DNA from: Ligula intestinalis
Lineage: Eukaryota; Platyhelminthes; Cestoda; Diphyllobothriidea; Diphyllobothriidae
Direction: 5' to 3'
Assembly (NCBI GenBank): GCA_036362985.1
Contig: JAYGXS010000003.1
Coordinates: 37,075,738 to 37,139,737, forward strand
DNA: 64,000 bases
The translations under genes were made by a program, and so were the position numbers. The number at the start of each line of letters is the position of its first letter. Within the stretch, counting starts at the first letter, position 1. This document shows, one piece after another, positions 13,501-25,199 of the stretch. Below the pieces are notes generated by a model, which saw only the letters and a program-made list of their open reading frames with translations, made no database searches and was not told the origin of the DNA.

Positions 13501-14915
13501 GATCTTTGTCTTTCGTAGGTCTGTCATGCCGCAGCTGCCTTTAATCTTCTGTACTGCTTGATTGCAGCTGACTCCAATCTTTCTGAAGTTCAATGGTTTC
13601 CACCTTCCGGTCTTAGAATGTTCGAGGGCTAACTGGAGGCCATAGATATCGGCATGTGGGATCAGGTTGTCAATTTTCCCACCCGAGGCTCAAACATACC
13701 GGATCTTATTATTCTTTAGAGGTTTCCAGTCATTGTCAGTGTAATCTTTAGACCCAGTTGGTGGTTCAGAGTATACCATAAATCATTTAAGGAGCTGCAG
13801 TTTTTTCTCCCGTAAAACTCTAGAAAGAAAGATCAGGAGTTTTTTTCACTCTCAACGCGATCCATTACTGTACAGATCTTTTGACCTTGGCTGTAAACTG
13901 GCAGTCAATAAATAAGCATCCTCTGAGGAGAATCTTATCATAGTTGTCAGATACCTGTACAGCGGCTCCGTGTTTATGGGAGAATGAATAATCGAACGCG
14001 CTGTATTCCATGGGGCCAGTGGCTGCAACTAAACAGAAAGAATGTATTCAATCTCGTTTGGTTTGAAAAATAAAATAAAATAGGATGAGAACCTGACACT
14101 TTGTTAGATTTTGACCGATGAATCCATAAATATTTTTGATAATTTTGCGAATAGTTCATAAATATTTGGGCCAGGCTGTACGGTAGAGATCTTAGAAGAT
14201 TGCTTTCAAACTAAAGCCTGGACGAAGCCGGTATTGGGGCACTTTTAGTGGGCATAACAGGCAAGTCGTGAAGTTTGTCTAACTTCTTTCCTTCTGAGTG
14301 GGCGTTACCGAGACATTGCTGTGGACAAATGCTGCCGGCTCATTAATGCACTTAATATGACATGACTTAGAGCGTCACCCCAAATGTGAAAAAATTGTCC
14401 ACTTAGTAGCCCATCAAAAAATGTAAAAGGACAATGATTGGGTAGATATTTTTTTGGAATTTTGAGGGGCCCACTAATCAGTATGGGTCTACAGTCTCCT
14501 TTGTAAATAAATGGCTTTGAAGATGTTAAAGTGTTCTGCTCGTGTCCAGGCTTGTGCAATAATTTTTCTGTAAAAAAAGTATAATACTGTCGGCTATGTG
14601 AGGGGGAGGAGGAGGAGAAGAAGAAGATGCGAGTGTTGCCAAACTTTCAAAAAAATGCAATCCAACCGCCCTTCTTAAGAAGATGAATCCAAAAATATTA
14701 AAACTACGGCAGCAATGTGGCGAAGATGCAACAAAGCCCAGTACATGGAACATCTCTCGATAAGCTTTTGGAAGTTTGCAGGTCAGACTCAATCAACATG
14801 CGCTATCAGACTAGCCCATTAACTTCAAACCAATTCGCCCCCACGTCACGCTATAAGTGTATAAAATAGGAGTGTCCTTGGATGTACCCTCTTCCCTAAC
14901 CAGGCCCTGTATGAC
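10575..14915. other. No recognised gene
   Basis: Short frames only, apart from the 3' UTR-like fragment at 13795. A GGAGGAGGAGAAGAAGAAGA purine tract lies at 14606-14628. Confidence 0.6.
13795..13850 (+). repeat. Copy of the non-LTR 3' UTR motif pair
   Basis: CAGTTTTTTCTCC and AGGAGTTTTTTTCACT in the same order and similar spacing as at 8650-8700, suggesting a 3' fragment of the same element family. Confidence 0.45.
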
Positions 14916-14919
14916 ACAC

Positions 14920-15215
14920 GGAGATGGGCTTTCGCAGCTCGTTCAGTCACTGCGCCACTAGCTGGTTGACATGCGCAGACAGCCGACTGGTTTACGGAAA
15001 TGAGAGGCGAGATACAAGTCGAACACCGAGGGCTCCACCCACACAGCACTTCAGACCATTTTTTCACTATTTATCATCGGAAGCGCTTTTAAGCTGTCCC
15101 AATGCACTAACAGTCGTGGCTTTGAAAGTTGCCCACGGGCGTTCTTCGCCTTAGGCAGAATCAGGCTGCAATGGCTCCTTCTTAATGTGGTTTCCACGGT
15201 ACTTACACTCCTAAA
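14920..15215 (+). repeat. Dispersed repeat family R1, copy 1
   Basis: Shares GAGGGCTCCACCCACACAGC, the ACTTCAGACCATTTTTTCAC region and GGCAGAATCAGGCTGCAATG with the copy at 15770. No coding signal recognised. Confidence 0.65.
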
Positions 15216-15416
15216 GTTATCGCCAACTTGTCGATGGACTCTACAGTCTGCATGGTCGCATCTCGGTGATGCTCTCGTGGCTTCTACAGTCCCCTTCTCG
15301 TTTCGATCCTGTTGTTCCCAATGAGCTCCTCGATTCTCACCCCATGATCCTGTATGAGTTTCTTCCTACGAAAAGGAGCGTTCAGAACCCTAAACATCAC
15401 GATCCCGTATCATTGC

Positions 15417-15440
15417 ATCATATCATATCATATCATATCA
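15417..15440 (+). repeat. ATATC pentanucleotide microsatellite
   Basis: TATCA repeated four to five times. Confidence 0.9.
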
Positions 15441-15454
15441 AGCTTACTACCGAC

Positions 15455-15545
15455 TTAAACAGTTTTTTCTCCTGTATCTTTTAGAAATCGGTGGCTCCCT
15501 GAACTCTGCCATCGATTTAAAGTTTAGGAGTTTTTTTCCTGCCTC
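15455..15545 (+). repeat. Copy of the non-LTR 3' UTR motif pair
   Basis: ACAGTTTTTTCTCCTG and TTAGGAGTTTTTTTCCTG; preceded by a short TATCA microsatellite (15417-15440). Confidence 0.45.
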
Positions 15546-15769
15546 TTTCTCAGTTCACCATATTAACCTAATATTATGGACTATTAATTTAAAAAGGCCC
15601 GTTGTAAATTGTATCTGACTTAATATGTATAACATACTACTAGCTCCTGTTGTAATACATTTGCTTATGCGCAGCTTTGATTACTAACTTCGTATTTATT
15701 TTTGCCCCAGCACTAAGCTTATATTGAGACGGCGCTTTGGGCATTGAATATCAAATTTATGATCTTTAT

Positions 15770-16065
15770 TACTCAGATGAATCCGAACTGCACACTGTTT
15801 TTGTCAGACCTGGGTCTATCTCGCGCAGACCAGTTCGTGCGTGGCCCGCGCAGACAGACTGCGTAGCTTACTGCGCACGATCCTCCAGTCAAACTCTGAG
15901 GGCTCCTTCCACACGGAACTTCAGCCCATTTACGCACTTTAAATTATCTGAAGCGTTTTTAAACTGTACCCATGCGCTAAAAGGCATGGCTTAGAAAGCT
16001 ACCAACGGGCGGTCCTCGTCTTAGGAAGAATCAGGCTGCAGGCTACGGTCTCTATGATACTTGCA
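15770..16065 (+). repeat. Dispersed repeat family R1, copy 2
   Basis: Begins CTCAGATGAATCCGAACTGC; ends GGAAGAATCAGGCTGCAGGC. Directly followed by copy 3 at an offset of 296 bp, i.e. a tandem arrangement. Confidence 0.7.
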
Positions 16066-16215
16066 CTCAGATGAATCCGAATTGCGCCGTGTTTGTTCTT
16101 GTCAAACTTGGGTCCATTGTGCGCAGACCAGGTCGTGCATGGCACGTGTAGGTGGGTTGTTTTACTTTTTAAACTACTGCACCCGATCCTGCCTCCAGTC
16201 TTGCTGTCTCTGCCT
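16066..16215 (+). repeat. Dispersed repeat family R1, copy 3 (partial)
   Basis: Begins CTCAGATGAATCCGAATTGC, continues TTGGGTCCATTGTGCGCAGA and GTAGGTGGGTTGTTTTACTT. Diverges after the CACCCGATCC block. Confidence 0.65.
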
Positions 16216-17459
16216 TGACACCGCGCTTAGGTTGTTGAGTAAGGAGAGAGTGCAGCAGATGCTGCATAAGTCTCGTATCATTATAAACTCATGCGCAAGT
16301 CACCGCCCACGCGTCCAGCATGCTCTGAAACATGCGGTGGCATCGTCGTGCGTGAGAGTCGAACCGTCAAGTGTAAGCAAAGGCCTTCATAAAGTTTATA
16401 CTCGGAGACGAATAATCATGCGGCTATAAAAGCGCGAGGTTGAACTATAATTTGGGTACACCCCAGATACCCGACGACTGTACGACTTCTGAAAACGTTT
16501 TGTTACAAAGCTCAGAGGTTCCAAACACGGACCCAAGTAAAGGAAAGTTCAAGGAAGGAAGATGAACAGTTGGACAGTTACTTCTCTGCGACGAAGCTGC
16601 AGAGGCTCGGTCACGTCAATGGGGACCTCTTGGGACTGAAATGGGGCTGTTGCTGTCTGCCTTGCATTGCCTGACGGTGGCTTTGGATTTGCCGGGCAGG
16701 GATTAACTGTGATTGCAAAGTATAGTCACATTGGAAGCACATTGGGCGGTTTTTTTTTCTACGAGCTCACAATACCGATTAACGTAAAACATACTCTCTT
16801 ATTAGTTCATACCTAGTATGATTTAGATTTTTGGCTGAGTACTTTTCCTACAACATATAAATATATCCTGCTCTAACTATTGAATATTCAGATAAGGCGG
16901 CAGAGGTGTGCATTCCAATACTGTGAAGAAATAAAGGCTCTTTTGAACCCGAAACGTACTCGCCAACTTTGGAAATAATACCACCAGCCGGTCAATCGAC
17001 AGCGTGATTTACGCTCTGGAAGTTTGAGGGTAGTGGGACTTCGGTCGATACGAGATGTTTAATTCGCCCCTGGAAGGGGCTTGACTTGCAATCCAACTTC
17101 TCAGGCTCCCACTGTGAGGAGGGTTACGGGGGATATTTTATGGGGCCGGCATGACGGATGCCTCCTTCGCCGTGATAGTGGTAAATGCAAACATGTACGC
17201 AGAAGCATTAACCGACTGTAGTGCTACGTTCCTGGTCAAAGAGGGATTCAAAAACTTAGTAAAGTTGGGAGCTGGGTCCCTTCTATAACTATCGCTTGCT
17301 ATCAAATCCAGGGTTTTGTCTACTTATGCAGTAACGGGGGTCCATTGAGGTGTATGTCAGGGCTAGGAGACTTCAGGCGAATTCAGTTAGCAGTTAGAGC
17401 CCCAGAGAAACTGCGATTACCCGTCAGCGTGGACAATAGCTGAATAGAAGCAAACAGTC

Positions 17460-17990
17460 AACGAACTGCCCCCCTTCCCCTCCCCCTCTCTAGCGCCATG
17501 CAACTGCTGCTGCTCCAAAACCTAGCGCGTGGACTTTCATTCCCGAGATCGTATCTCGCTCCCCCGCCAGCAGCAAGCGCACCGAAAAAAATTCATGGGA
17601 AGGTGCCCCCGTTGGTCCTCCCCCCTCCGTCGCCGTCGTCGCCGCCACCGCCCCCCCCCCCCTACACTTCGTCTTCCGGCCCTCTGCCCGCCGCACAGCG
17701 TTCCAGATGGCCGTGTGCGCACATGAGGCCGCGATAGAATCGGCCGGCAACCTGCTGTCGGCAGTGGCGGTGTTGCACTCGGTTGGTCCAGCCCCGCCAA
17801 AACTGGCCAGACTTAACCGCATTTGGTTCTGGCAAAATGCGCTGTTGCTTCGAGTCATCACTAGGACAGCTTCTCTTATGCGTGTGTAGCCTGCATGCTG
17901 GCTCTTTTTTATACTGCCCGACAGACGGGGAACCGAGGGGGTCACATGCTGCACACAGAATTATACACCACATTGACACTGGTACGAGTA
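17460..17990. other. GC-rich island, no recognised gene
   Basis: C/G-rich block with CCGTCGCCGTCGTCGCCGCC and C runs. Frames are long on both strands (154 codons on minus, 17954-17490), as expected from GC richness. The peptides are Ala/Gly/Pro-rich without a recognisable domain. A promoter-proximal or first-exon region of an unseen gene is possible but unsupported. Confidence 0.35.
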
Positions 17991-18214
17991 CCAGCTGAAA
18001 GGCCAGACAGACGCCTGTTTTTACCATCTTGGCCGGTCGCATTCCACAGCTGCCGCGGGGAGGTCAGCCGATTAGTGTGTCCCCCAGCGTTCACCATACG
18101 TTTCGTGGCATATAAACTTCAGTTTCAACGCTGCCTTTTTTGCTGATAGAAGCGAATATGCGAGCTCTAGGCAACAGTTCAGAAGTCGAAGATGCGATTG
18201 CTGGAATGACAACT

Positions 18215-18260
18215 TTAGATGCCTGGCGTTTCGGATTCTGTCGAGAATCCTTAATCATAG
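18215..18260 (-). ncRNA. Hammerhead-ribozyme-like motif, copy B
   Basis: Minus strand: stem II GGATTCT-CGAC-AGAATCC, then intact GAAAC, a short GCCAGGC segment and ATCTAAAGTTGTCATTCC. The CTGATGA box is corrupted (CTATGATTAA). A TATA-like TATAAATA lies about 40 nt upstream (18308-18301). The unbroken ATCTAAAGTTGTCATTCC is the empty form of the site that carries an insertion in copy C. Confidence 0.65.
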
Positions 18261-18430
18261 GTAAACGTACGATAGTATGAGACACGCACAGATTGCATGG
18301 TATTTATAGTTCGTAGCGGCCACCCACATGCGTACTATAATTATCAACTCCTGTAGCCACCGCTTGGGGTCGTAATTGGTGCGGTGGTGGCTTGGCAGTT
18401 CACATTCGAGTCACTAACTGTCGCAATTTC
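18215..18430 (-). repeat. Dispersed repeat carrying TATA-like box and hammerhead motif, copy B
   Basis: Diverged copy of the repeat at 62880-63115, in the same orientation, with matching order of the CACATGCGTACT block, TATAAATA and stem II/GAAAC. Confidence 0.6.
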
Positions 18431-18559
18431 GTTGTCCATGTTGGATGAGGACTTGATAATTGCGCGAGAATTATGTTCACCGTCGTCGAAATCGTTGCTG
18501 GGCCCGGCCCAGTCCTTCCCACGTAACCGATTCTCCTGTTTAGACAATGTCTCAATACG

Positions 18560-21315
18560 GAGTATGGGAATGGCAATTCGTTGCGCTTGTTGATGTCTGT
18601 GGGCCTGAGAACCATGTTGTCATTTTTGCTTTCCCCGGAAATTAATACGCAAACGCAGAGCAAATCCTTCGAAAGAAAACGCTTCAGGGTCGTTTTACGT
18701 AACGGAGGGTCACTATACGGAACGGATACATTCATAGTATCACATTATAAAGTTCACTTTGGATTGTGACGAGTTGTAAATGAATGTGTAGTCCAAAAAA
18801 CTATTTCATTAGTGCTTGTTTCGTGCCTCCCAGCTAACACTGTGTTTATTCATCCTCAAATTCACATACATCAGTCCATCCTGGACTCGAACTAAGGCCA
18901 GTTACGCATATTCCAAAAAGGCACGTTCTGATGGACGCCGCATTTCTCACAACTTAATTTGCTACTCTGTAAAGAATTCGAGGTATCGGAGGTTTCCCCC
19001 CCCCTCCCCTCCATCTCATATTGGCTAATGGGGCATGTTCCAGGGGTAAGGACTCGGCGATGTTTGACATGATGACGTGAGCACGGATGACAGCTGATTG
19101 GAGAAGTGACGCTGTCGCGCGCAGGGATTCATGTCTCAGTAGCTCCGCGCTGTCTTGTGAACTGTGCCGTCCTTAAGGGACCTCATGCGGTGCAGCCAGT
19201 CCCACAAACCGCGGGGTGTCCATTTTTCTGCCCTCTTAGACCATTCACGTTAATGCCTCCTCCCCCCGTTTTTTACTTGAGCAGCTGCCTTCTGGTCTCT
19301 CTTTGCTATGCACCTCAATGTGGAGCAAACCCTGTTGTCTCCGTTTGGTGGAATTCATGTTTTTAAAATTCTGTGAACATATTCGAATCATTTGACTAAC
19401 CCGATTCCGCCAAGCTCAGCGAGTTTTTCACCACTCAGTATGCTTGCTTATTAAAATTGACAAAAAACAGCCACTAAGAAGTGGGCCTGGGTGTCATCTG
19501 GCGGATTCTTTATTGACTGTTTAGGAAACTACGAGTAGGGATTGCCTATATACCCCTTCTTCCACTATCCTAACCCAAACCTTGGCTGTAACCTTAAACT
19601 AAACCCTCACACTGAGTCCCCTGGAAGGTAACACAAAACCCTCTGTATAAATGGGAAGAGGGGCTCCCATTCTCGTGTCCTGTCGAAGAGAGAATATAGA
19701 CTTTCCTCTGCCACAATCTGGTTAGACAGTCAGTCTTTCTGGTAGATTTTAAATTGTACTGTAGGTTGTCTGGATATCGTGGCCCGAATATGAGGGCTGA
19801 CAGTAGGGTTCTCCTAGCTCAGGTGCTTAACGCGTCTATTGTGTCAAAGCCATGGCCTTACAGCCACTGAATCGTATCCCGTCAAGAATTCCGAATTGAG
19901 TCAATTTAAAATTACCATATGAAACCGTGATTAATGGGAGTTTTATGTGATACATGCCATAGAACTTTTCAAGCGGCTGAAGTCCATAAAAAACTGACCG
20001 AAATACTCACATGCACTTTCCGAGTAAAATATTACTAGAGTGATACTTTGCTGAAAATTATCAGGAAGCAAAGTTGCGGTTAGTTCAGGCTAACCTTTCA
20101 ACCTCTTGTGTCAACCAGGTTCGAAGAAGAGATCTTATGTAAGGCGACCAATTATTGAAAAAAATCAAGTTCAACAACTTGAACCGCGCACCGAAGCTAT
20201 GCCTACGTGAAGAAATATCGGCACAAAATTGTAGAAGCCGTGATAAAGTTCATGAACTGACAATCGGCAAAATTGACATTAAAAGCTCCAGTTTTTTATT
20301 TTAAGCGTGCAACCGACCATAGAAAACTTTTCTTACCTTATTACTATCCCGGTGGTCGTTTTGGAATACGTGTGTTCCTACTGGAGCTCACGTCTGTCCC
20401 TGGCATCGATTTCCAACCATGTCATGTGCAACTTTCGGCAAAACTGCTTCTTAAATCTATGCGTTGAATCAAAAGCCAGAATATTTAGTAAAATTAGAAG
20501 CCTTTTCGTGTTTAGTCTGATTGCCGTAAGTTGGTCGAAGGAAGCTAAACGACCTTATTCACCCCATACTTTTGCAGATTACCGGTACACTGGAGACAGG
20601 CTAACTAGTAACGTCTCAGTGGGCACCCACAGAAACAAGACTAAATTCGTTGATGAAAGTTCACTCGACCGCTAATGGAAGTCATCTGTCCCATTCTGTT
20701 GTGGAATGTGGAGTTAATTGAACGTCGGGGTCAACAATGTGGGATACGATGTGGTCCAGCCAGATAATAGACGAGAGAACGTATCCCAGCATGTTTAAGC
20801 TAGTTGAATAGAATAAGCTGTGGAAGGCCATAGTGTCAGGGAGAATTTACTTAGGTAGGAACAAGCGTAGTATGTAAGCCATAGGAAAAATGACTTCCAG
20901 ACGAGTGCAGTCCAGAGTCGCATTCCGGCAAGTCGATCACCGGGTCTGGAGGTCTGCAACCGAACAGTGAGTCGTCAGCTCTGGAAGTGACTGAGCGTAT
21001 ACATCTCACCCGCATCTCGAGCACTGGTCTCGCATTGAGAATCGATTGGCTAGTGAGGCTAGACCGCCTTGAGAAAGCCAGACAGGAGTGACCTTGAACG
21101 GAGGCCTTGACTATGGTGTCTTGTGGACGCGTGGTGGTCACGCCAGACATGACGTAGTCCGCGCGGCGTCCGAGGAAAGCATGACTAAGAAAGGGGGTCG
21201 CTACATTGTCTTGGGCCTCGGCAGAAGCTCTGACAACAATAGCAGCTGGTAGTATAGGCAGATAACATTGCCGGCAAAGACAAGGGAGACTGAATAGGCA
21301 ATTTCTGGCTTATCT
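18560..21315. other. No recognised gene
   Basis: A weak telomere-like stretch (CCTAACCCAAACC, 19567-19610) suggests another decayed inverted-repeat element. Otherwise nothing recognisable. Confidence 0.5.
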
Positions 21316-21325
21316 NNNNNNNNNN
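21316..21325. other. Assembly gap (10 N)
   Basis: Ten N bases, a typical fixed-size placeholder, so the true distance between flanks is unknown. Confidence 1.
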
Positions 21326-21479
21326 CGGCACTATTACCTGTCAATGTTAACTTCCTTGGCTCAAAATTTGAGCTACTTCTAAGCCTTATTTTCTTTCCCT
21401 GTGTTTATATTGCGGTGCTAAGAACATCAGGGGGCTATGTGCGCGATGTTGCTTTATTTTGCTACAACCGCTTTCTAGA

Positions 21480-21965
21480 CAGCTCGGGAAGCCAGAAAGG
21501 TTGCTTTGCGCTAAATTCCAGGTCGATCAGGGTGAGTGTTAATGTTACAGTTAGGAAAAAGATTACAGTCAGGGTTTCGGGTTGATTTAGGTTATTGTTA
21601 GGTCTGGAGTTATGACGGAGGAATAGGCATTCTAGGTGGAATATAGCGCATAACTTCCTGTTTTACTGTGGACGAATCCTATCCAAAGAGTCCTAAATGA
21701 CACCAGAAACAAGCGATTCAGAGGGCAGTTTAGCGTGCTAGGGTCAGGGTTATGTTTAGGGTAAAGGTTTGGGTTAGTGATAACTATTTGTTAGAGCTTA
21801 GGGTAGGGTTAGGATGGAGATTATGGCTACGGTTTAGATTTATGTTAGGGCTTTGGAATAGGACACAGGGAATATTTACTCGGACTGGAATAATGCGCAG
21901 GACCACTTTTATTACCTGGATGGGACGTCCCTAGTTCCGTGTCCTTAAGGGCAGTTAACCATGCT
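21480..21965. mobile_element. Decayed telomere-like-core repeats, probably two copies
   Basis: Two blocks of GGTTAGG/GGGTTAGTG-like units (21530-21610 and 21740-21860), each with the family markers GCTTTGCGCTAAATTCCAGG or AATAATGCGCAGGACCACTT. Ends are too diverged to place. Confidence 0.45.
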
Positions 21966-22464
21966 CAAAGTTTAAACGAAGAGGACATCAACATGATGGT
22001 GCTCATAAAAAACGAATAAGTGCCACCATCACGCTAAATAGACTGTTTTGATAACGAAAAAACATCAATAAAGGTATCAGGTCCTTCTGCGTTCTCTTAT
22101 AATTTCATCTCTTTGTCGATTTTCACCCACTTAGGCGATTATAAATCACTGCTGATTTTATTCCGCCGAACAGCCTAAATTGCGGACCTACAAACCGGGC
22201 GCAATGAAAAAGACACTTATTGATAAAAAGGGAAGTTATTCCGATTTCAGGTAATCATCGCAACGTCACCTAACAAGCACTGAATTTTTTCAGTTTTCCG
22301 CCTTTTTGAGTTTCCGCTTGAAGAGACTTCATGTAAATTCAATCAATAGGCAGAATTTTGAGAAAAAACGATGTTAATCGACGGATTACTTCAAAAATAA
22401 CTCCTCAGCTTTCAGATGAATTCGACAAGTAGCATAAAGGAACAACAACACTTTCATAAATGAA

Positions 22465-22560
22465 TGGGATAGTTCGACCGTCATTTCTAACGATGTACAC
22501 CCCGAGCCTCACAATATTTTAGGCGCAGGAGTGGTGACTTGTACGTGAGTTAATTTATAA
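22465..22560 (+). repeat. Short dispersed repeat shared with 36717-36800
   Basis: GATAGTTCGACCGTCATTTC...AGGCGCAGGAGTGGTGACTTG parallels GACAGTTCGACCGTCGCTTC...GGCGTAGGATCTGTGACTTGCG at 36717. Function unknown. Confidence 0.45.
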
Positions 22561-22649
22561 GGGTATAAGACTTGGACCGCATCTATTGCACGCTCTTCTT
22601 CCTCAGCCTTCCCTGCACCCGGTATCATGACAGAGGCAAGAAGACCGGA

Positions 22650-22745
22650 GGCCAGATCAAGCGCAAGGATTGACAAAGTTAAACAGCCCGTCTACGTGTG
22701 CCACACACGCGCCTTGGCCAAGCACAATGGACCAGGATTTCAAAC
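22650..22745 (-). repeat. Dispersed repeat family R1, copy 4 (partial, inverted)
   Basis: The reverse complement reads TGGTCCATTGTGCTTGGCCA...GTAGACGGGCTGTTTAACTT, matching copy 3 at 16105-16190. Confidence 0.55.
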
Positions 22746-22749
22746 AAAC

Positions 22750-24005
22750 AAGGAAGGGGAGCGTCTCAGGCAACAAAGGAGTTAGCTTGTCATAGAGGTC
22801 ATAATAAGAAGGAGTCATTGCAATCCGACTCTGTCCTACAAGGGACATCGAGTTATCCCATCAGTTGACGGCCCTCTTATTCACGGCTCTTACCGCACTG
22901 TGGGAGATTCAACTCCGTCAGCGTGTTTATAGTGAAGAACATTATTATTCGCTTGTGCGCCGATCTGTTCCTCAGGATATGCTCATCCTGGGGTAATGCT
23001 TTTACGAGTCGGATCAACCGATTATGTTCCGCAAAGCTACTTATAATTAATATGTTACTAGCCAACTGTCTGCCGGAATACTCCTATAAAAAAGTGAAGA
23101 AAATGTGCTGACTACCATGGGAACGGAGCCCCCGTAGTTCCGTCTTCACTCACTTCTCCGGGTCCCTCGCCCGAGTCAATCAGCCATCCGATGCGGGAAT
23201 TGGGTGCATATGGCTGAAAATGGAACAGCCTACAGAATGCTTTGTTTACTTTTCGAGGAAAGTAACGCGCCAGCTTGGAGTAAATCCTTTGGAATAATCG
23301 TTTTCAGGCTTGGTCCAAAGGTTAATATTAATATAAGAGTCATACAAGCGTCATAATAATACTCACGATCCCACCTCCAATGATGTTGCGCACAGAATAC
23401 TGATGACAAAGCTTCTAGCTCAGCTGAGCACCTCTTACTTGCAGTATGGCCGCACCCAGACTGTGAAATGTTTACCGTCTATCACTCAGGTTGTTAACCA
23501 GCAAACCATCAGTTCCTTCAATATAATCGTTAACCCAGCCTACCGCTCCAAAACCCAGCTTGTCTGTCGTCTGGTTTGCAACACTAGATAAGGTTACCCT
23601 GTGGTTAACAAGCGGGTTGGAGTCTAGCCAACTATTGCCAAAGTGGTTAATCATTTATTCATTCATTCATTTGGAATGTTTTCTACTGTTTGCATGGACA
23701 TTTTCTTTACGATGCCTCCGACACCGCAAATGCTGCATTTTATTTAACGACACTACCAGTTACTTCAAATGAGTGACTCTTCTAGCAATCTACCCAATAC
23801 GTTTTGGACGCTTATTGTCAAAATAAAAGCATCCTCTTTGTCTCAAAGGCAGCATGGAGCTCAACTCGGGATTTCCCCAAATGTTTAAATGTTATGCTAA
23901 GTGCTGTCGCGTAAGATGCGGGACGTTCTGGATGAAATAATTGCAGTCTTTTCTTGCAGCAATAATTCACTCTCCCTTGTTTCTTTGAAAGTTTAACCAC
24001 GTAAG
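22750..24005. other. No recognised gene
   Basis: Short frames only; ATTC tetranucleotide units at 23655-23672. Confidence 0.6.
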
Positions 24006-24009
24006 TGTA

Positions 24010-24415
24010 GTTAGAAGGGTCGGTAAAGGTGACTTAGGTGCCCCACGCCTTCATCAGGATACGAGAGCGGGAATCGCCCTCAATATAGGTTGCTTTGCGT
24101 CCAATTCCAGAGAAATAGGGGTTATGGTTAAAGTTAGGAGTAAGTCTGGGGCTAGGCTTGAGGCGTGGATTAGGGCTAGGATAAGGGTCATAATTAAATG
24201 TAAGATTTTTTTAGTGTCAACTGTTAGTTTAGAGTTTAGGGTAGGGTTAAGGTGAAGATTAAGGCTACGATTTAGGGCTAGTTTGAGGGTTTGGACACCT
24301 CAAATATTCACCCTTGCTGGAATTTTGCGCAGGACCACTTTTATTAATTGAGCGAGGCGTTCCTACTCCAGTGTCCTGTTTAGGGGGCCATCCAAGGCAT
24401 CCTTACCGGAATGCC
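24010..24415. mobile_element. Inverted-repeat element with TTAGGG-like core
   Basis: Left end GGTCGGTAAAGGTGACTTAGG; right end as reverse complement CCGGTAAGGATGCCTTGGATG, with matching inner blocks (CAGGATACGAGAGCGGGAAT against CAGGACACTGGAGTAGGAAC, and the TTTGCG...AATTCCA motif). The core contains GTTAGG, GGGCTAGG and GGGTAGGGTTAAGG. Confidence 0.6.
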
Positions 24416-24474
24416 TAAGTCTGACAAAAAAGCAAGGGAGCCTTTGATAGTGGCCATTTTGTGAACAGTCTGAT

Positions 24475-25198
24475 GAACCAGAATGCATTTGAACTCTTTA
24501 AAGCCAGCTTTATAGTCTAAGGCACTTGTGCGACCATTTTGTTTAAAATATGGCCATAGTGGGCCAAAGTTAAAGTACAGCAGCAAGGCATAACAGCAAC
24601 AAACAAACATGAAACCCCCCTCCATCGATCTTTTCCAAGAATTGCGGTCATATCTGACATTTTAACGTACGCACTGGATATTCCGAACCCAACTATTGGT
24701 CGATCGTTAGACCTTATGGACAAAAAGAACAAACTCTAATCGTACTTGAAATATAAGTAGAGAAGTATATCTGTGGGGAGAGTAATCTCCTTACCTGATT
24801 TGTTTCAGTTGTAAATGAGGAAATAAGTAATGAAATGAACCAGAATGCATTTGAACTCTTTAAAGCCAGCTTTATAGTCTAAGGCACTTGTGCGACCATT
24901 TTGTTTAAAATATGGCCATAGTGGGCCAAAGTTAAAGTACAGCAGCAAGGCATAACAGCAACAAACAAACATGAAACCCCCCTCCATCGATCTTTTCCAA
25001 GAATTGCGGTCATATCTGACATTTTAACGTACGCACTGGATATTCCGAACCCAACTATTGGTCGATCGTTAGACCTTATGGACAAAAAGAGCAAACTCTA
25101 ATCGTACTTGAAATATAAGTAGAGAAGTTTATCTGTGGGGAGAGTAATATCCTTACCTGATTTGTTTCAGTTGTAAATGAGGAAATAAGTAATGAAAT
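24475..25198 (+). repeat. Near-identical 362-bp tandem duplication (two units)
   Basis: Unit 1 is 24475-24836 and unit 2 is 24837-25198, joined head to tail without spacer. I count only a handful of single-base differences (for example AAAAAGAAC/AAAAAGAGC and GTAATCTCC/GTAATATCC). Each unit carries the same short minus-strand frame of 71 codons, which is probably not a gene. The high identity points to recent duplication, or to an assembly artefact. Confidence 0.93.
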
Positions 25199-25199
25199 A

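Noticed and set aside
16918..16965. Another hammerhead motif (GAAACGTACTCGCCAACTTT)
   Set aside because: GAAACGT and the following block resemble the family, but there is no CTGATGA box and stem II does not pair well.
17490..17954. 154-codon minus-strand frame
   Set aside because: GC-rich low-complexity sequence open in most frames; the Ala/Gly/Pro-rich peptide has no domain.
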